Shown here piece by piece: positions 16,031 to 26,159 of a stretch of 64,000 nt of DNA (the stretch's first letter is position 1; each line of letters begins with the position of its first letter). The notes beneath the pieces were generated by a model. The model was given only the letters and a program-made list of their open reading frames with translations, was not told the DNA's origin and searched no databases. Position numbers and translations under genes: made by a program. This DNA comes from Pseudomonas putida (GTDB lineage: Bacteria > Pseudomonadota > Gammaproteobacteria > Pseudomonadales > Pseudomonadaceae), in NCBI RefSeq assembly GCF_022627325.1, contig NZ_JAETZZ010000019.1:1-64000 (forward strand). Reading direction: 5' to 3'.

Positions 16031-19000
16031 ATGACATCATCCATCAGACTCCCGCGTGCCACCACCCCGTCCTGTTCCGTTGCCAAGCGGTTTGCCAGCC
16101 GCCCCACCCTGTTCGAAGTTGCCGCACAGCTTTTGATCAGGCACTGGCCCGATTATGGGCTCGATACCCAGCTCGATCCCCTTTCACTGCGGCTCGCCAG
16201 CTTCGGCCCGATCAGGGGGGTTGCCTATGTGCGCCCGCTGTATCAGGTCTTGGTGGAGCGATATTGCCAGCGGCGTACACTGAACCTGACCGCTAATCAG
16301 GATGTGATTTGTAGCACTCCGGTCATAGACCCCGACAATCCTGTTGCGGTTGACCTGCATGCATTTGAAACGTTGGTAAATGACTGCGGGCCAATGCTGC
16401 TGCACGCCTATCGCACAGCCATGGTCAACTTCTGGTGCGAGGCCGACAGCCACGGTGAAACGCCGTGGAAGTGGTTTGCCGACCACCTGCAGGCACTGCT
16501 GCGCAGCGCCGCCGAGCAAGCACACGCCGACGGCAAGCTGGTGGCTGCCGCGGCCACGCTCAAGGCATTGTCTGACAGCGCGGCCAAAGCGGATGACCTG
16601 CCAACCCTGACCAGCGACCATGGCGTTTCCATACACACCTTGGCCTGCGATTATTCAACTGCCTGGCAGATCGACCCTTATCTTGCCAGTGCGCTACTCA
16701 TCGAACGGCCTGAATCCCCAGGCCAGCCGCCCTTCACCTTGTTATTCACGCCAACCGGCCGATTGCTGTCATTTGCGTCGCGCCAACAGCTGCAGGAAAG
16801 CATTGCCAGGCACTGGCCCTCCTCCGTCGCTATGTCGCCACCCAGCGTGCGCCTGGGCATTCCCCAACAGCCGCCATTTCAGGCCCAAGCGGCCAACTTG
16901 CTGCAGCAACAACTGGAATGCCTGGAGCTGGCCGCCTTGGAGTTCCAAGGCGCAAGCAGCGCCCAACAGCTCGCCGACACACTGGATCGGCTCACGTCCA
17001 TGGCGCATCTGTGTGACAGGAGTGACGTGGCCAGCCAGCGAACACTGGTCGATCGGTTGCCGGACTGGATGCGTGCAGGCAAGCCCCAAGCCTTGATCGT
17101 CTACAGTTCGATGCTGACGGACGTCGCCCGCAGCATCTCTGAAAGCGAAGGGCAAACCTGGCTGGACGGTGTGCCTAACGCTCATGACTTTGCCTGCGAA
17201 CGCCTCACCGAGCTGATCCGGCGTGACCACCCCGAATCCACGCTGAACCCGGCGGCCATGCGGGTGATCAATTATCAAACCGTCGAAACAGCGATACCAC
17301 TGCCAGGCGAAGTCATCAATGGCGGGACCACAAAACCCTTGAGATTCAGCTTGGCTCAACTGGCCATCGCCAATCTGGGGCTGCTCAAACCCGGCCGCGT
17401 AGTAGTGGAAAGCGTCGATGGTCAAGCGATACCGGCGTGGTTGGACACGCTGGCACTGCGTGCGCTCGTCACCGAAGCGGACATCGGGTCGACCTATCCT
17501 GCGCGCTTACGCGCGTTGCTGCTCAATGATGCCCAGGCACGCGCGCACCGCGAGCACCTGTTCGCCAAACAGCTGAGTACCCAGTTGCCGACCAAAGTGA
17601 TGGGGAGTTTTCTTGCCCGGGGCCGGCCATCGCCAGCGGCAATCGCGGCCATAGAGCAGGTGCTCGCGCCCTTGCCCAATGAGCACGGCAGTTGGGTCGT
17701 GCGCCCTCTAGGCCTGCTGCGAACAATGGATGCGACCGCCGATCATCCGCTCAATACCTGGCTGATCGAGGACGACGCCTGCAAAAGCGCCCGGTGCCTG
17801 TTGTACCGGCCCCTGCACCGCGAACCGGTGGTCGAATATGCAGACCGCATGGCGCTGCTGGTGGCGCTCTCAGAGCCTGGCGATCTGCAAAACGACGTGC
17901 TTCAACGTCTGGCCCCGGAGGACCGCCGCATCTATGCCCATGGTGGGTTCAAGGAGCCGCACCTGTTCTACCCGCTGGAGGATGACTGGGCAGTGCCACT
18001 GGGCAGGCCTGCGCCCATCACATTGTCACGAGAAGCCGCCCTGCTCAGCCCTGCCCGGGCCATTTACGAAGGATGCGTGCTGGAAACGTTGAGCAATTTC
18101 AAGGCGCAATCGGCAAGCAGCGCCGAAACCCGCTGGCAGCGCTGGCAAGCGCTGGGCTGGTTATTGCTCGACACCGTATTGCCCTTTGTCGAAGGCCCGC
18201 TCGCAGAGGCCACGTGGCTGGTGGAGATGGAAAGCACCTTTGTCCGCCTGGTCGGTGCAGAGGGTCAGGCCAGTGCAGAGGAGCGTACAGGCCAATGGAT
18301 CGAACTGCTGGTCAATGTCGCATTCCTGATTTTCAACCATGCCATGAGACGGCTGGAGCAGGAGCATCCGCTGGCCACCGTCCTCGGCCCTGGTCAACAG
18401 CACGAGCGGATGCCTGCCCCAATGGTGTTGACCCACCCCGCTCAGACACAACTCGATTTCGCTTGGGCCCAACCAACACTCAGGCTCGACAGCGGCCAGG
18501 CCAAGGCGCTTGCCGCGCTGCAGGCAGATGTATCGACGATAACGCTCGGCCCACCCATCCCCACAGGGCCGATGCGCGGTTTGTATGTGCAGGCTGATCA
18601 CTTACTGGTGCAGGTGCAGGGCATGCTGTTCAAGGCGCAGTTGGACCCGGTTCTGGATCAGATGCGAATTGTCGGCGGCGCAAACGACACATCCCCAGGC
18701 CCTTTGCTCAGGCGCGATGAGGCAGGCCGGTGGCAGCTGGACCTGCGCCTTCGGCTGCGCGGTGGCACCCCACCCTCCAAGCGCATCGCCAGTCTTCAAG
18801 CGCAACGCAAGCACAATACCCGGCAGAAGATCGAACGGGTGGTAAACGATTCGAAAAGCATCACCGAGCAGTTGCCGTACATGAAAAAGCTGCGCGAACT
18901 CGCCAGCCGGTCGGACGACCAGCGCGTATTACGTAACTGCCTCGAAAAGCTGCAGACGTTCGAGGCGTTCGTTGCCGAGCATATCCAGCGCCTGCAGGAG

Positions 19001-20563
19001 CTCAATGAGCTGACGCCAGTGACGGACTACAAAGTCAAACGGGCGGGGACGCTCTACCAGCACCTCAATTGCCATTTGCAGATCCGTGAAGTGTTGATGC
19101 GCCTGTACAAACCTGAACGTGCCCATTTGCTGGACATGATCGAGCACCAAGCCCAATTGACGCCCGCCGATCAAGGGATTCTTGCTACAAGGTTGGCCAA
19201 CCTGACGTCGCTGATCGATAACCTGTTCGACAACGCCACGGCCTTCGACCAAGGGCTTGAGAACCTGCGCCAGCTGGCCAGCCCTTCGCTGCACGGCACC
19301 CTGACCATGGTGCAGGGGCTTCAAGAGCAGCGAGGCCGTTGGTCACCCTTGCACTGGCGCGTCATACGCATCGAAAACTGTATCAACCGCATCGCGCTCG
19401 AACCGCTGAGCGACGCCGGAACCTTCTGGCTCGAGCGGACGGGGGACAGCATCGAACTGGCCGTAGGGCAACGGGTTCAGTTGAACAAGCGGGTCAATGC
19501 CAGCGACGAGGCCAAGCACCGCTTGCTGGAAAATATCAGGCAGCATCTGGAGACTGCTAAACGACGGGCCGGCATCCTGCAAAGCCAGTTCGAAGAGGCC
19601 GCAGTACCCACGGCGTTGACACAACTGCTCAGCGATGTCGGCGACATGACCGCAGAGGTGCTTGGCCAACTCGCCGAATACCCCGACTGGCCCCAATCCA
19701 CCTCCGTGAAGCAGCTCAGCCAGCAATTGCCGGGCCTGATCGAAACCCGTGACGATGGTTTGCTGCTGGGCCAGCCGCGGGCGGACGATGAGAGCATCGT
19801 CGACATCCCTGGCAGCGAGCAAGGTTCAGTCACGCGCAGCTACAAGCGTGACAACGAGCAGTGGGTACCGGTACGCGCTGCACCCAATAATACTGACACA
19901 CAGGCGCCAGCCAAGCTAAAGGCGCTACTCAGGGAAAGCGAAAGGCGGCTGGCCAGCGCAAGAAGCAGCCTGGCCCTGATGCAAGGCACCAGGGCCAATA
20001 CTTATCTGCCCGTGGAGATCGAGGAGATACTACTGCTGCACCGCGAAGGCCTTGACCACCACCGCGCAGCCATCGAACTGCGCTTGACCCGTGCCAACCA
20101 GACTGACGAGAGCGTCCACGATGCCGATGCGGCACTGAGCATCAAGGCAATCGAAGACCTGTCGGCAACGCTGACAACGCAGGCGGTGGAACAGAGAACG
20201 CGGGTAGCGCTGCGGCAAAAGCCTCGAATGAGCGAACTGGCCTTTCTGCTGGAGCATAAGCAGGTGCAGGTTCGTACGACCGGGCCAAGGCGGGAACTGG
20301 CCAAGCTTGCCGGCAGGGCCGATGACTACCTGGAGGAATACGCCATCAGCCATCAGGGCGACGACCTCTGGTATGCACACTTCCACTATTCGGCCAGAGA
20401 TGACGAGCAAACCGCCTATACTGCCGGCCACCTGAAAACGGCTGAGCAGCGCTACGCACGGGGCCGTGTCGTCAAGGACGCAGGCGGGCATGAGACCGAA
20501 GTGCATCGCAGCCCGATCGACCTGGCTGCGGCAAAGCGGTACTTCTTCAACCATCAGGCCTGA
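16031..20563 (+). CDS. Giant DUF6543 / dermonecrotic-toxin-like protein
   Basis: A 1,510-residue protein. Its N-terminus (RPTLFEVAAQLLIRHWPDYG, then LDPLSLRLASFG) and C-terminus (DDLWYAHFHYSARDDEQT, AAKRYFFNHQA) follow the pattern I know from large Pseudomonas proteins annotated DUF6543 or dermonecrotic toxin-like. Residues about 925-1010 are highly charged and probably coiled coil. There is no signal peptide and no leucine-rich repeat or NEL catalytic motif, unlike the other giant at 26283-30776. Export route and activity are unknown. It is monocistronic, preceded by a 300-base intergenic region and followed by a strong hairpin. A defensive, competitive or host-directed effector role is possible but is inference. 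Confidence 0.7.
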   Translation: MTSSIRLPRATTPSCSVAKRFASRPTLFEVAAQLLIRHWPDYGLDTQLDPLSLRLASFGPIRGVAYVRPLYQVLVERYCQRRTLNLTANQDVICSTPVIDPDNPVAVDLHAFETLVNDCGPMLLHAYRTAMVNFWCEADSHGETPWKWFADHLQALLRSAAEQAHADGKLVAAAATLKALSDSAAKADDLPTLTSDHGVSIHTLACDYSTAWQIDPYLASALLIERPESPGQPPFTLLFTPTGRLLSFASRQQLQESIARHWPSSVAMSPPSVRLGIPQQPPFQAQAANLLQQQLECLELAALEFQGASSAQQLADTLDRLTSMAHLCDRSDVASQRTLVDRLPDWMRAGKPQALIVYSSMLTDVARSISESEGQTWLDGVPNAHDFACERLTELIRRDHPESTLNPAAMRVINYQTVETAIPLPGEVINGGTTKPLRFSLAQLAIANLGLLKPGRVVVESVDGQAIPAWLDTLALRALVTEADIGSTYPARLRALLLNDAQARAHREHLFAKQLSTQLPTKVMGSFLARGRPSPAAIAAIEQVLAPLPNEHGSWVVRPLGLLRTMDATADHPLNTWLIEDDACKSARCLLYRPLHREPVVEYADRMALLVALSEPGDLQNDVLQRLAPEDRRIYAHGGFKEPHLFYPLEDDWAVPLGRPAPITLSREAALLSPARAIYEGCVLETLSNFKAQSASSAETRWQRWQALGWLLLDTVLPFVEGPLAEATWLVEMESTFVRLVGAEGQASAEERTGQWIELLVNVAFLIFNHAMRRLEQEHPLATVLGPGQQHERMPAPMVLTHPAQTQLDFAWAQPTLRLDSGQAKALAALQADVSTITLGPPIPTGPMRGLYVQADHLLVQVQGMLFKAQLDPVLDQMRIVGGANDTSPGPLLRRDEAGRWQLDLRLRLRGGTPPSKRIASLQAQRKHNTRQKIERVVNDSKSITEQLPYMKKLRELASRSDDQRVLRNCLEKLQTFEAFVAEHIQRLQELNELTPVTDYKVKRAGTLYQHLNCHLQIREVLMRLYKPERAHLLDMIEHQAQLTPADQGILATRLANLTSLIDNLFDNATAFDQGLENLRQLASPSLHGTLTMVQGLQEQRGRWSPLHWRVIRIENCINRIALEPLSDAGTFWLERTGDSIELAVGQRVQLNKRVNASDEAKHRLLENIRQHLETAKRRAGILQSQFEEAAVPTALTQLLSDVGDMTAEVLGQLAEYPDWPQSTSVKQLSQQLPGLIETRDDGLLLGQPRADDESIVDIPGSEQGSVTRSYKRDNEQWVPVRAAPNNTDTQAPAKLKALLRESERRLASARSSLALMQGTRANTYLPVEIEEILLLHREGLDHHRAAIELRLTRANQTDESVHDADAALSIKAIEDLSATLTTQAVEQRTRVALRQKPRMSELAFLLEHKQVQVRTTGPRRELAKLAGRADDYLEEYAISHQGDDLWYAHFHYSARDDEQTAYTAGHLKTAEQRYARGRVVKDAGGHETEVHRSPIDLAAAKRYFFNHQA

Positions 20564-20568
20564 TCATA

Positions 20569-20595
20569 GGCAGGGGCAGTTTCGCTGCCCCTGCC
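20569..20595. terminator. Strong hairpin between convergent genes
   Basis: GGCAGGGGCAG-TTTCG-CTGCCCCTGCC is a perfect 11-bp stem between the DUF6543 gene and the 3' end of fadB1x. No T-run follows on either strand, so it may stall transcription or protect 3' ends rather than act as a textbook terminator. Confidence 0.6.
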
Positions 20596-20603
20596 GGTGC
20601 AGC

Positions 20604-21377
20604 TCAGCAATCCTTGAACTGAGCCTCACGCTTGGCAATGAACGCCGCCATCCCTTCCTTCTGGTCTTCAGTGGCAAATGCGGCATGAAACACACGGCGC
20701 TCGAAACGCACACCTTCGCTCAGCGTGACTTCAAAGGCCCGGTTGACGCTTTCCTTGACCATCATGCTCACCGGTATCGACTTGCCAGCAATGGTTGCAG
20801 CCACCTTCAATGCCTCCTCGACCAGTTCGGCCTGTGGCACCACGCGCGCAACCAGGCCTGCCCGCTCCGCCTCCTCAGCCCCCATCAGGCGCCCCGTCAG
20901 GCACAGCTCCATGGCCTTGGCCTTGCCCACGGCACGGGTCAGGCGCTGGGTACCGCCCATGCCCGGCAGTACGCCCAGGTTGATTTCCGGCTGCCCGAAC
21001 TTTGCATTGTCGCCAGCCAGGATGAAGTCGCACATCATCGCCAGCTCACAACCACCGCCCAACGCAAAACCCGACACCGCAGCGATAATCGGCTTGCGGC
21101 GGTTGGCAATGCGGTCGGCATCGCTGAACAGGTCATCGACGTAGATCTGCGGGTATTTGAGCTCGGCCATTTCCTTGATATCGGCGCCGGCGGCAAAGGC
21201 TTTGGCCGAACCCGTCAGCACCACGCAGCCGATATTCGGGTCACGTTCGAGCTGGTCCAGGGCCTGGTTGATCTCACTGACGATCTGCGCGTTGAGCGCA
21301 TTGAGCGCCTGGGGCCGGTTAAGGGTAATCAGGCCGACTTTACCGTGAATATCCAACAGGATGGTTTCAAATGCCAT
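20604..21377 (-). CDS. fadB1x: Enoyl-CoA hydratase
   Basis: A 257-residue crotonase-family enzyme that hydrates trans-2-enoyl-CoA to 3-hydroxyacyl-CoA. The oxyanion-hole stretch AFAAGADIKEM, the GFALGGGCELAMMCDFILA signature and the catalytic Glu region in INLGVLPGMGG are present. ATG 21377 has AGGAG upstream. It is the last gene of the fadDx-fadB2x-fadAx-fadEx-fadB1x operon, 13 bases after fadEx. Gene names follow the P. putida cluster of the same order. This cluster is associated with short-chain or branched (isoleucine-type) acyl-CoA breakdown in P. putida; chain-length preference cannot be read from sequence. Confidence 0.9.
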   Translation of the reverse strand: MAFETILLDIHGKVGLITLNRPQALNALNAQIVSEINQALDQLERDPNIGCVVLTGSAKAFAAGADIKEMAELKYPQIYVDDLFSDADRIANRRKPIIAAVSGFALGGGCELAMMCDFILAGDNAKFGQPEINLGVLPGMGGTQRLTRAVGKAKAMELCLTGRLMGAEEAERAGLVARVVPQAELVEEALKVAATIAGKSIPVSMMVKESVNRAFEVTLSEGVRFERRVFHAAFATEDQKEGMAAFIAKREAQFKDC

Positions 21378-21390
21378 GCAGACTGCTCCT

Positions 21391-22518
21391 TCAAAGATTG
21401 CGCGCAATGACCATGCGCTGAATGTCGCTGGTGCCTTCGTAGATCTGGCAAACCCGCACATCGCGGTAGATCCGCTCCAGCGGGAAGTCACTCAGATAGC
21501 CATAACCGCCCAGGGTCTGCAAGGCATCCGAACAGACCTTTTCGGCCATTTCCGAGGCAAACAGCTTGGCCATCGACGCTTCCACCAGCGCCGGGCGCCC
21601 GGCATCACGTAGCGCGGCGGCGTGCAGCACCATCTGCCGCGCCACGGCAATTTTCGTCGCCATGTCGGCCAGGCGGAAGGCCACGGCCTGGTGCTCGATC
21701 AGCGCCTTGCCGAAGCTTTGCCGCTCCTTGGCGTAGTCACGCGCCACTTCGAACGCTGCACGGGCCATGCCCACGGCCTGCGAGGCAATACCGATGCGCC
21801 CGCCTTCAAGGTTGGCCAGAGCGATCTTGTAGCCCTCGCCCTCAGCGCCCAGGCGGTTGGCCACCGGCACGTGCACGTTGTCGAAGACGATCTGGCAGGT
21901 GTCGGAGGCGTGCTGGCCGAGCTTGTCCTCGACCCGCGCTACCTGATAGCCCGGTGAATCGGTGGGCACGATGAAGGCGCTGATCCCGCGCTTGCCGGCC
22001 TCTGGGTCAGTCACGGCAAACACGATCACCACCCCGGCGTTCTGCCCGGAGGTGATGAACTGCTTGCTGCCATTGAGCACATAATGGTCACCCTCCAGGC
22101 GCGCACGGGCCTTCAGGCTGCTCGCATCGGAGCCAGCCTGAGGCTCGGTGAGGGCAAAGGCACCCAGCATCGCGCCAGTTGCCAGGGGGGTGAGAAACTG
22201 CGCCTTCTGCTGCTCGCTGCCAAAACGCAGGATCGGTACACACCCGACCGAGTTGTGCACGCTCATGATGGTCGAGCAGGCACCATCACCCGCGGCGATT
22301 TCTTCCAAGGCCATGGCGTAGGCCACGTAACCGGTGTCACTGCCACCCCATTGCTCCGGGACCAGCATGCCGAACAGGCCCAGCTCGGCCATCTCCTCGA
22401 TGGCCTCCTTGGGGAAGCGGTGTTCCTGGTCCCACTGCGCGGCAAAGGGTTTCAGCCGCTGCTGGGCAAAAGCGCGTACTGCATCGGCGATCTGTTGTTG
22501 CTCGTCAGTTACCAGCAT
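21391..22518 (-). CDS. fadEx: Acyl-CoA dehydrogenase
   Basis: A 375-residue FAD enzyme introducing the alpha-beta double bond into acyl-CoA. Signatures: GAFALTEPQAGSDASSLKA (FAD/substrate binding) and the C-terminal QTLGGYGYLSDFPLERIYRD plus IYEGTSDIQRMVIARNL, where the Glu of YEG is the catalytic base of the short/medium-chain class. Length is normal. It is fourth in the fadx operon, eight bases after fadAx and 13 before fadB1x. The substrate is probably short or branched acyl-CoA. Confidence 0.92.
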   Translation of the reverse strand: MLVTDEQQQIADAVRAFAQQRLKPFAAQWDQEHRFPKEAIEEMAELGLFGMLVPEQWGGSDTGYVAYAMALEEIAAGDGACSTIMSVHNSVGCVPILRFGSEQQKAQFLTPLATGAMLGAFALTEPQAGSDASSLKARARLEGDHYVLNGSKQFITSGQNAGVVIVFAVTDPEAGKRGISAFIVPTDSPGYQVARVEDKLGQHASDTCQIVFDNVHVPVANRLGAEGEGYKIALANLEGGRIGIASQAVGMARAAFEVARDYAKERQSFGKALIEHQAVAFRLADMATKIAVARQMVLHAAALRDAGRPALVEASMAKLFASEMAEKVCSDALQTLGGYGYLSDFPLERIYRDVRVCQIYEGTSDIQRMVIARNL

Positions 22519-22526
22519 GGTTCACC

Positions 22527-23720
22527 TCAGTACAGGCATTCGACGGCCATGGCCGTGGCCTCGCCGCCGCCAATGCAGATGGCCGCCACGCCGCGGCGCA
22601 GGTTGTTCTGGCGAAGGGCCGACAGCAAGGTCACCAGGATGCGTGCGCCGGAAGCACCGATCGGGTGGCCAAGGGCGCAGGCGCCGCCGTGGATGTTGAC
22701 CTTGTCGTGCGGCAGGTCAAGGTGTTTCATGGCCGCCAGCGTGACCACAGCGAAGGCCTCGTTGATCTCGAACAGGTCGACGTCGGCCAGGTTCCAACCG
22801 GTGCGTTTCATCAACCTGTCGATGGCCCCGATCGGCGCAGTCGGGAATAGCGCCGGGGTGTCTGCGAAGGCGGCGTGGCCGTGGATGACTGCCAGGGCTT
22901 TGAGGCCGCGCTTGTCGGCTTCGGAGCGGCGCATCAGGACCAGGGCCGCAGCACCATCGGAGATCGAACTGGCGTTGGCGGCGGTCACCGTCCCCCCTTC
23001 ACGGAAGGCAGGCTTGAGCTGCGGGATCTTGTCCAGGCGCGCCTTGGGCGGCTGCTCGTCGTCCTTGATGACGCGCTTTTCCTTGCCCTCGCTGACTTCC
23101 ACCGGGACGATCTCGGCGGTAAAGCGGCCGCTGCGGATCGCGTCCTGGGCACGGGTAAGCGAGGCAATGGCGAACTGGTCCTGGGCTTCACGGCTCAAGC
23201 CAGTGGCCTGGGCGCAGTCTTCGGCGAAGGTGCCCATCAGGCGGCCCTTGTCATAGGCGTCTTCCAGGCCGTCCATGAACATGTGGTCGATGATCCTGCC
23301 GTGGCCCATGCGGTAGCCGCCACGGGCTTTGTCCAGCAGATACGGGGCGTTGCTCATGCTCTCCATGCCGCCCGCCACCACCACGTCCGCGGTCCCGGCC
23401 AACAGCAGGTCATGGGCCATGATCGCGGCCTGCATGCCCGAGCCGCACATTTTGTTGAGGGTGGTGCAGGTGGTGTGCTTGTCCAGCCCGGCACCCAGTG
23501 CAGCCTGGCGCGCAGGGGCCTGGCCCAGGCCGGCCGGCAGTACGCAGCCAAACAGCACTTGCTCGACACTGGCGGCATCGATGCCGGCACGTTCCACGGC
23601 ACCACGAATGGCCGCGCTGCCCAGCTGGGGCGCGGTCAGGCTTTTCAGATCGCCCTGCAGGCCGCCCATGGGCGTGCGCACGGCGCTGACGATAACGATC
23701 GGATCATTGGCGAGGGTCAT
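22527..23720 (-). CDS. fadAx: Acetyl-CoA acyltransferase (thiolase)
   Basis: A 397-residue thiolase that cleaves 3-ketoacyl-CoA with CoA. The nucleophilic Cys lies in NKMCGSGMQA (C92), and the second active-site Cys is in GGACALGHPIGASGARI with the conserved NEAFA upstream. ATG 23720 is chosen because AAGGAG lies seven bases before it; the GTG two codons earlier is too close to the ribosome site. It is third in the fadx operon. Confidence 0.92.
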   Translation of the reverse strand: MTLANDPIVIVSAVRTPMGGLQGDLKSLTAPQLGSAAIRGAVERAGIDAASVEQVLFGCVLPAGLGQAPARQAALGAGLDKHTTCTTLNKMCGSGMQAAIMAHDLLLAGTADVVVAGGMESMSNAPYLLDKARGGYRMGHGRIIDHMFMDGLEDAYDKGRLMGTFAEDCAQATGLSREAQDQFAIASLTRAQDAIRSGRFTAEIVPVEVSEGKEKRVIKDDEQPPKARLDKIPQLKPAFREGGTVTAANASSISDGAAALVLMRRSEADKRGLKALAVIHGHAAFADTPALFPTAPIGAIDRLMKRTGWNLADVDLFEINEAFAVVTLAAMKHLDLPHDKVNIHGGACALGHPIGASGARILVTLLSALRQNNLRRGVAAICIGGGEATAMAVECLY

Positions 23721-23731
23721 GTTCACGCTCC

Positions 23732-24499
23732 TTACTTGGCAGCCATGCGCAGTGCACCGTCGAGGCGGATCACCTCGCCGTTGAGCATGCTGTTCTCGAT
23801 GATGTGACGGGCCAGCGCCGCGTATTCCTGCGGGCGGCCCAGGCGCGGTGGGAACGGCACACCGGCAGCCAGCGAAGCACGTACCTCTTCGGTCATGCCA
23901 GCCATCATCGGCGTTTCGAAGATGCCCGGGGCGATGGTCATCACACGGATGCCAAAGCGTGCCAGTTCGCGAGCGGCCGGCAAGGTGAGGCTGGCAATGG
24001 CGCCCTTGGAGGCAGCGTAGGCAGCCTGACCGATCTGGCCGTCGTAGGCAGCGATGGAGGCGGTGTTGATGATCACCCCACGCTCGCCCGCCTCATCGGC
24101 GACCCCTTCGGCCATGGCTGCAGCGGCCAGGCGCAGCAAATTGAAGCTGCCGATCAGGTTGACGTTGATGACCTTGGCGAAGCTGGCAAGGCCATGCGGG
24201 CCCTGTTTGCCCAGCACCTTCTCGGCGCCGACGATGCCGGCGCAATTGACCAGGCCATGCAAGCTGCCAAAGGCACTGACGGCTGCATCGACGGCCGCCT
24301 GGGCAGCCTGCTCGTCGCTGATGTCGGCCACGGCGAAGCGGGCGTTGTCACCCAGTTCACGGGCCTTGGCCTCGACGGCCTGAGCGTTGAGGTCGACCAG
24401 CATGACCTTGGCGCCGGCCTCGACCAGCATCTGCGCAGTGGCAGCACCCAGCCCGGAGGCGGCGCCGCTGACAATGAAGTGTTTAGTGGCTATCTGCAT
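23732..24499 (-). CDS. fadB2x: Short-chain 3-hydroxyacyl-CoA dehydrogenase (type II, HSD10-like)
   Basis: A 255-residue SDR enzyme oxidising 3-hydroxyacyl-CoA with NAD. It has the N-terminal nucleotide motif GAASGLG, NCAGI, and the catalytic triad S148-Y161-K165 (YAASK). The family resembles 3-hydroxy-2-methylbutyryl-CoA dehydrogenase, consistent with isoleucine or branched short-chain substrates. ATG 24499 follows AAGGAAA. It is second in the operon, 13 bases after fadDx. Confidence 0.92.
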   Translation of the reverse strand: MQIATKHFIVSGAASGLGAATAQMLVEAGAKVMLVDLNAQAVEAKARELGDNARFAVADISDEQAAQAAVDAAVSAFGSLHGLVNCAGIVGAEKVLGKQGPHGLASFAKVINVNLIGSFNLLRLAAAAMAEGVADEAGERGVIINTASIAAYDGQIGQAAYAASKGAIASLTLPAARELARFGIRVMTIAPGIFETPMMAGMTEEVRASLAAGVPFPPRLGRPQEYAALARHIIENSMLNGEVIRLDGALRMAAK

Positions 24500-24512
24500 G
24501 ATCGGTTTCCTT

Positions 24513-26159
24513 TCAGGCGCTGGCAGGGGTGGCCTGTTGCGCGTGTTGTTTGGCGACTTCCTGGTTGCGCAGGATGAAGCGTTGCAGCTTGCCGCTCGGG
24601 GTCTTGGGCAGCTCGCTGACGAATTCGATTTCGCGGGGGTAGGCATGGGCATACAGGCGCTGGCGCACATGCTGACGCAGCGCTTCTTCCAGTTCGGCGC
24701 AACCGACGACGCCCTGGGCCAGCACCACGAAAGCCTTGATCAGCTCGGTCCGTTCCGGGTCCGGCTTGCCGATGACGGCGGCCTCGACCACCGCGGGGTG
24801 CTCGATCAACGCGCTTTCGACGTCGAACGGCCCGACGCGATAGCCGGAGGTGGTAATCACATCATCGCTGCGGCCAACGAAGCTGATGCTGCCATCCGCG
24901 TTGAGCTCGACGGTGTCACCACTGAGGTAGTACTTGCCGATGAACGCTTTGGTCGGCAGCCCGTGGTAGCCACCGAACCAGCAAAGTGGCGATTGCTCGC
25001 GGTCGACGGCAAGGATGCCCGGCTGGCCGACCGGCAGTTCTTCACCCTGCTCGTCCAGCACCACAATGCGATGGCCGGGGACGGCGAAGCCGGCAGACCC
25101 CAGGTGCACGGGGTGTGAAAGGCCGTGGTGGTTGCACAGCACCATGCCCAGTTCGGTCTGGCCGTAATGGTCGTGGATGGTCACGCCCAGCTCATTGGCG
25201 AACCAGCGGATCACTTCGGGGTTGAGCGGCTCACCGGCACTGCTGACTGCGCGCAGGCGGCCCTTGACGGGCGCCGAGAAAGCACTGCCGGCCGCAATCA
25301 GCATGCGGTACGCAGTGGGCGAGCCTGCCAGATTGGTGATACCGAGCTTGTCGATCACCCGCGCGCAGCTTTCGACGCTGAACGGGCCATCGTAGAACGT
25401 GGTGGCATGGCCCAGCGACAACGGGCCGGTAACCGCGTAATACAGGCCATAGGCCCAACCCGGGTCGGCCAGGTTCCAGAAGTTGTCTTCGCTGCGCAGG
25501 TCGATGGCGTCGCGCATGTAGCCCTGAAACGCGACAATGGCACGCAGCGGCACCTCCAGCGGTTTCGCCGGGCCGGTGGTGCCTGAGGTGAACATCAGCA
25601 AGAACGGATCGTTACCTGAGCGCATTACCGGTTCGCAGTCGCTCGGGGCGCCTGCCAGACACTGCTGGTAGTCCAGCTCGCCGGCGCGGGCATTGACCGT
25701 GATGATGGTCGGGCAGGCCTGCACCTCGTCCAGCTTGCCACGGTTGAGGCTGTCGGTAACGACTACGCGGGCATGCGACTGCTCAAGGCGGTGCTCGATA
25801 GCCTTGGGGCCGAACGCAGTGAACAGAGGCTGGTACACAGCGCCAAGGCGCCAGGTGGCGAGGATGGTGACAAGAAGCTCGGGAGTACGTGGCATCAGCC
25901 CAGCCACCCGGTCACCGGGGCCCACGCCGTGGGTTCTGAGCACATTGGCAAAACGCGCAGACTGCGCCTTGAGCTGGTCGAAACTGAACCGCGCCGTGTT
26001 GCCATCGCGGTCTTCGTGAATCAGCGCCAGCTTGCCATTACCGGCATGGCGGTCACAGCATTCGACACAGGCATTGAGGGCTTGGAGGTCGCCATGCAGC
26101 GCCGCGGCAGCAGCCTGGCCATGGTCGAACGCACGAGCAGCCTCGATGTAATCGCGCAT
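24513..26159 (-). CDS. fadDx: AMP-forming acyl-CoA synthetase
   Basis: A 548-residue adenylate-forming enzyme activating a carboxylic acid to its CoA thioester. Signatures: FTSGTTGPAKP (P-loop-like), DHYGQTELGM, SGDTVELNADGSISFVGRSDD and the C-terminal PKTPSGKLQRF with the catalytic Lys. It has the acetyl/propionyl-type architecture of short or medium-chain synthetases. It is first in the fadx operon. AGGAG lies seven bases before the ATG, and that start codon forms one end of a perfect 11-bp inverted repeat (26157-26210), suggesting control at translation. Confidence 0.92.
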   Translation of the reverse strand: MRDYIEAARAFDHGQAAAAALHGDLQALNACVECCDRHAGNGKLALIHEDRDGNTARFSFDQLKAQSARFANVLRTHGVGPGDRVAGLMPRTPELLVTILATWRLGAVYQPLFTAFGPKAIEHRLEQSHARVVVTDSLNRGKLDEVQACPTIITVNARAGELDYQQCLAGAPSDCEPVMRSGNDPFLLMFTSGTTGPAKPLEVPLRAIVAFQGYMRDAIDLRSEDNFWNLADPGWAYGLYYAVTGPLSLGHATTFYDGPFSVESCARVIDKLGITNLAGSPTAYRMLIAAGSAFSAPVKGRLRAVSSAGEPLNPEVIRWFANELGVTIHDHYGQTELGMVLCNHHGLSHPVHLGSAGFAVPGHRIVVLDEQGEELPVGQPGILAVDREQSPLCWFGGYHGLPTKAFIGKYYLSGDTVELNADGSISFVGRSDDVITTSGYRVGPFDVESALIEHPAVVEAAVIGKPDPERTELIKAFVVLAQGVVGCAELEEALRQHVRQRLYAHAYPREIEFVSELPKTPSGKLQRFILRNQEVAKQHAQQATPASA

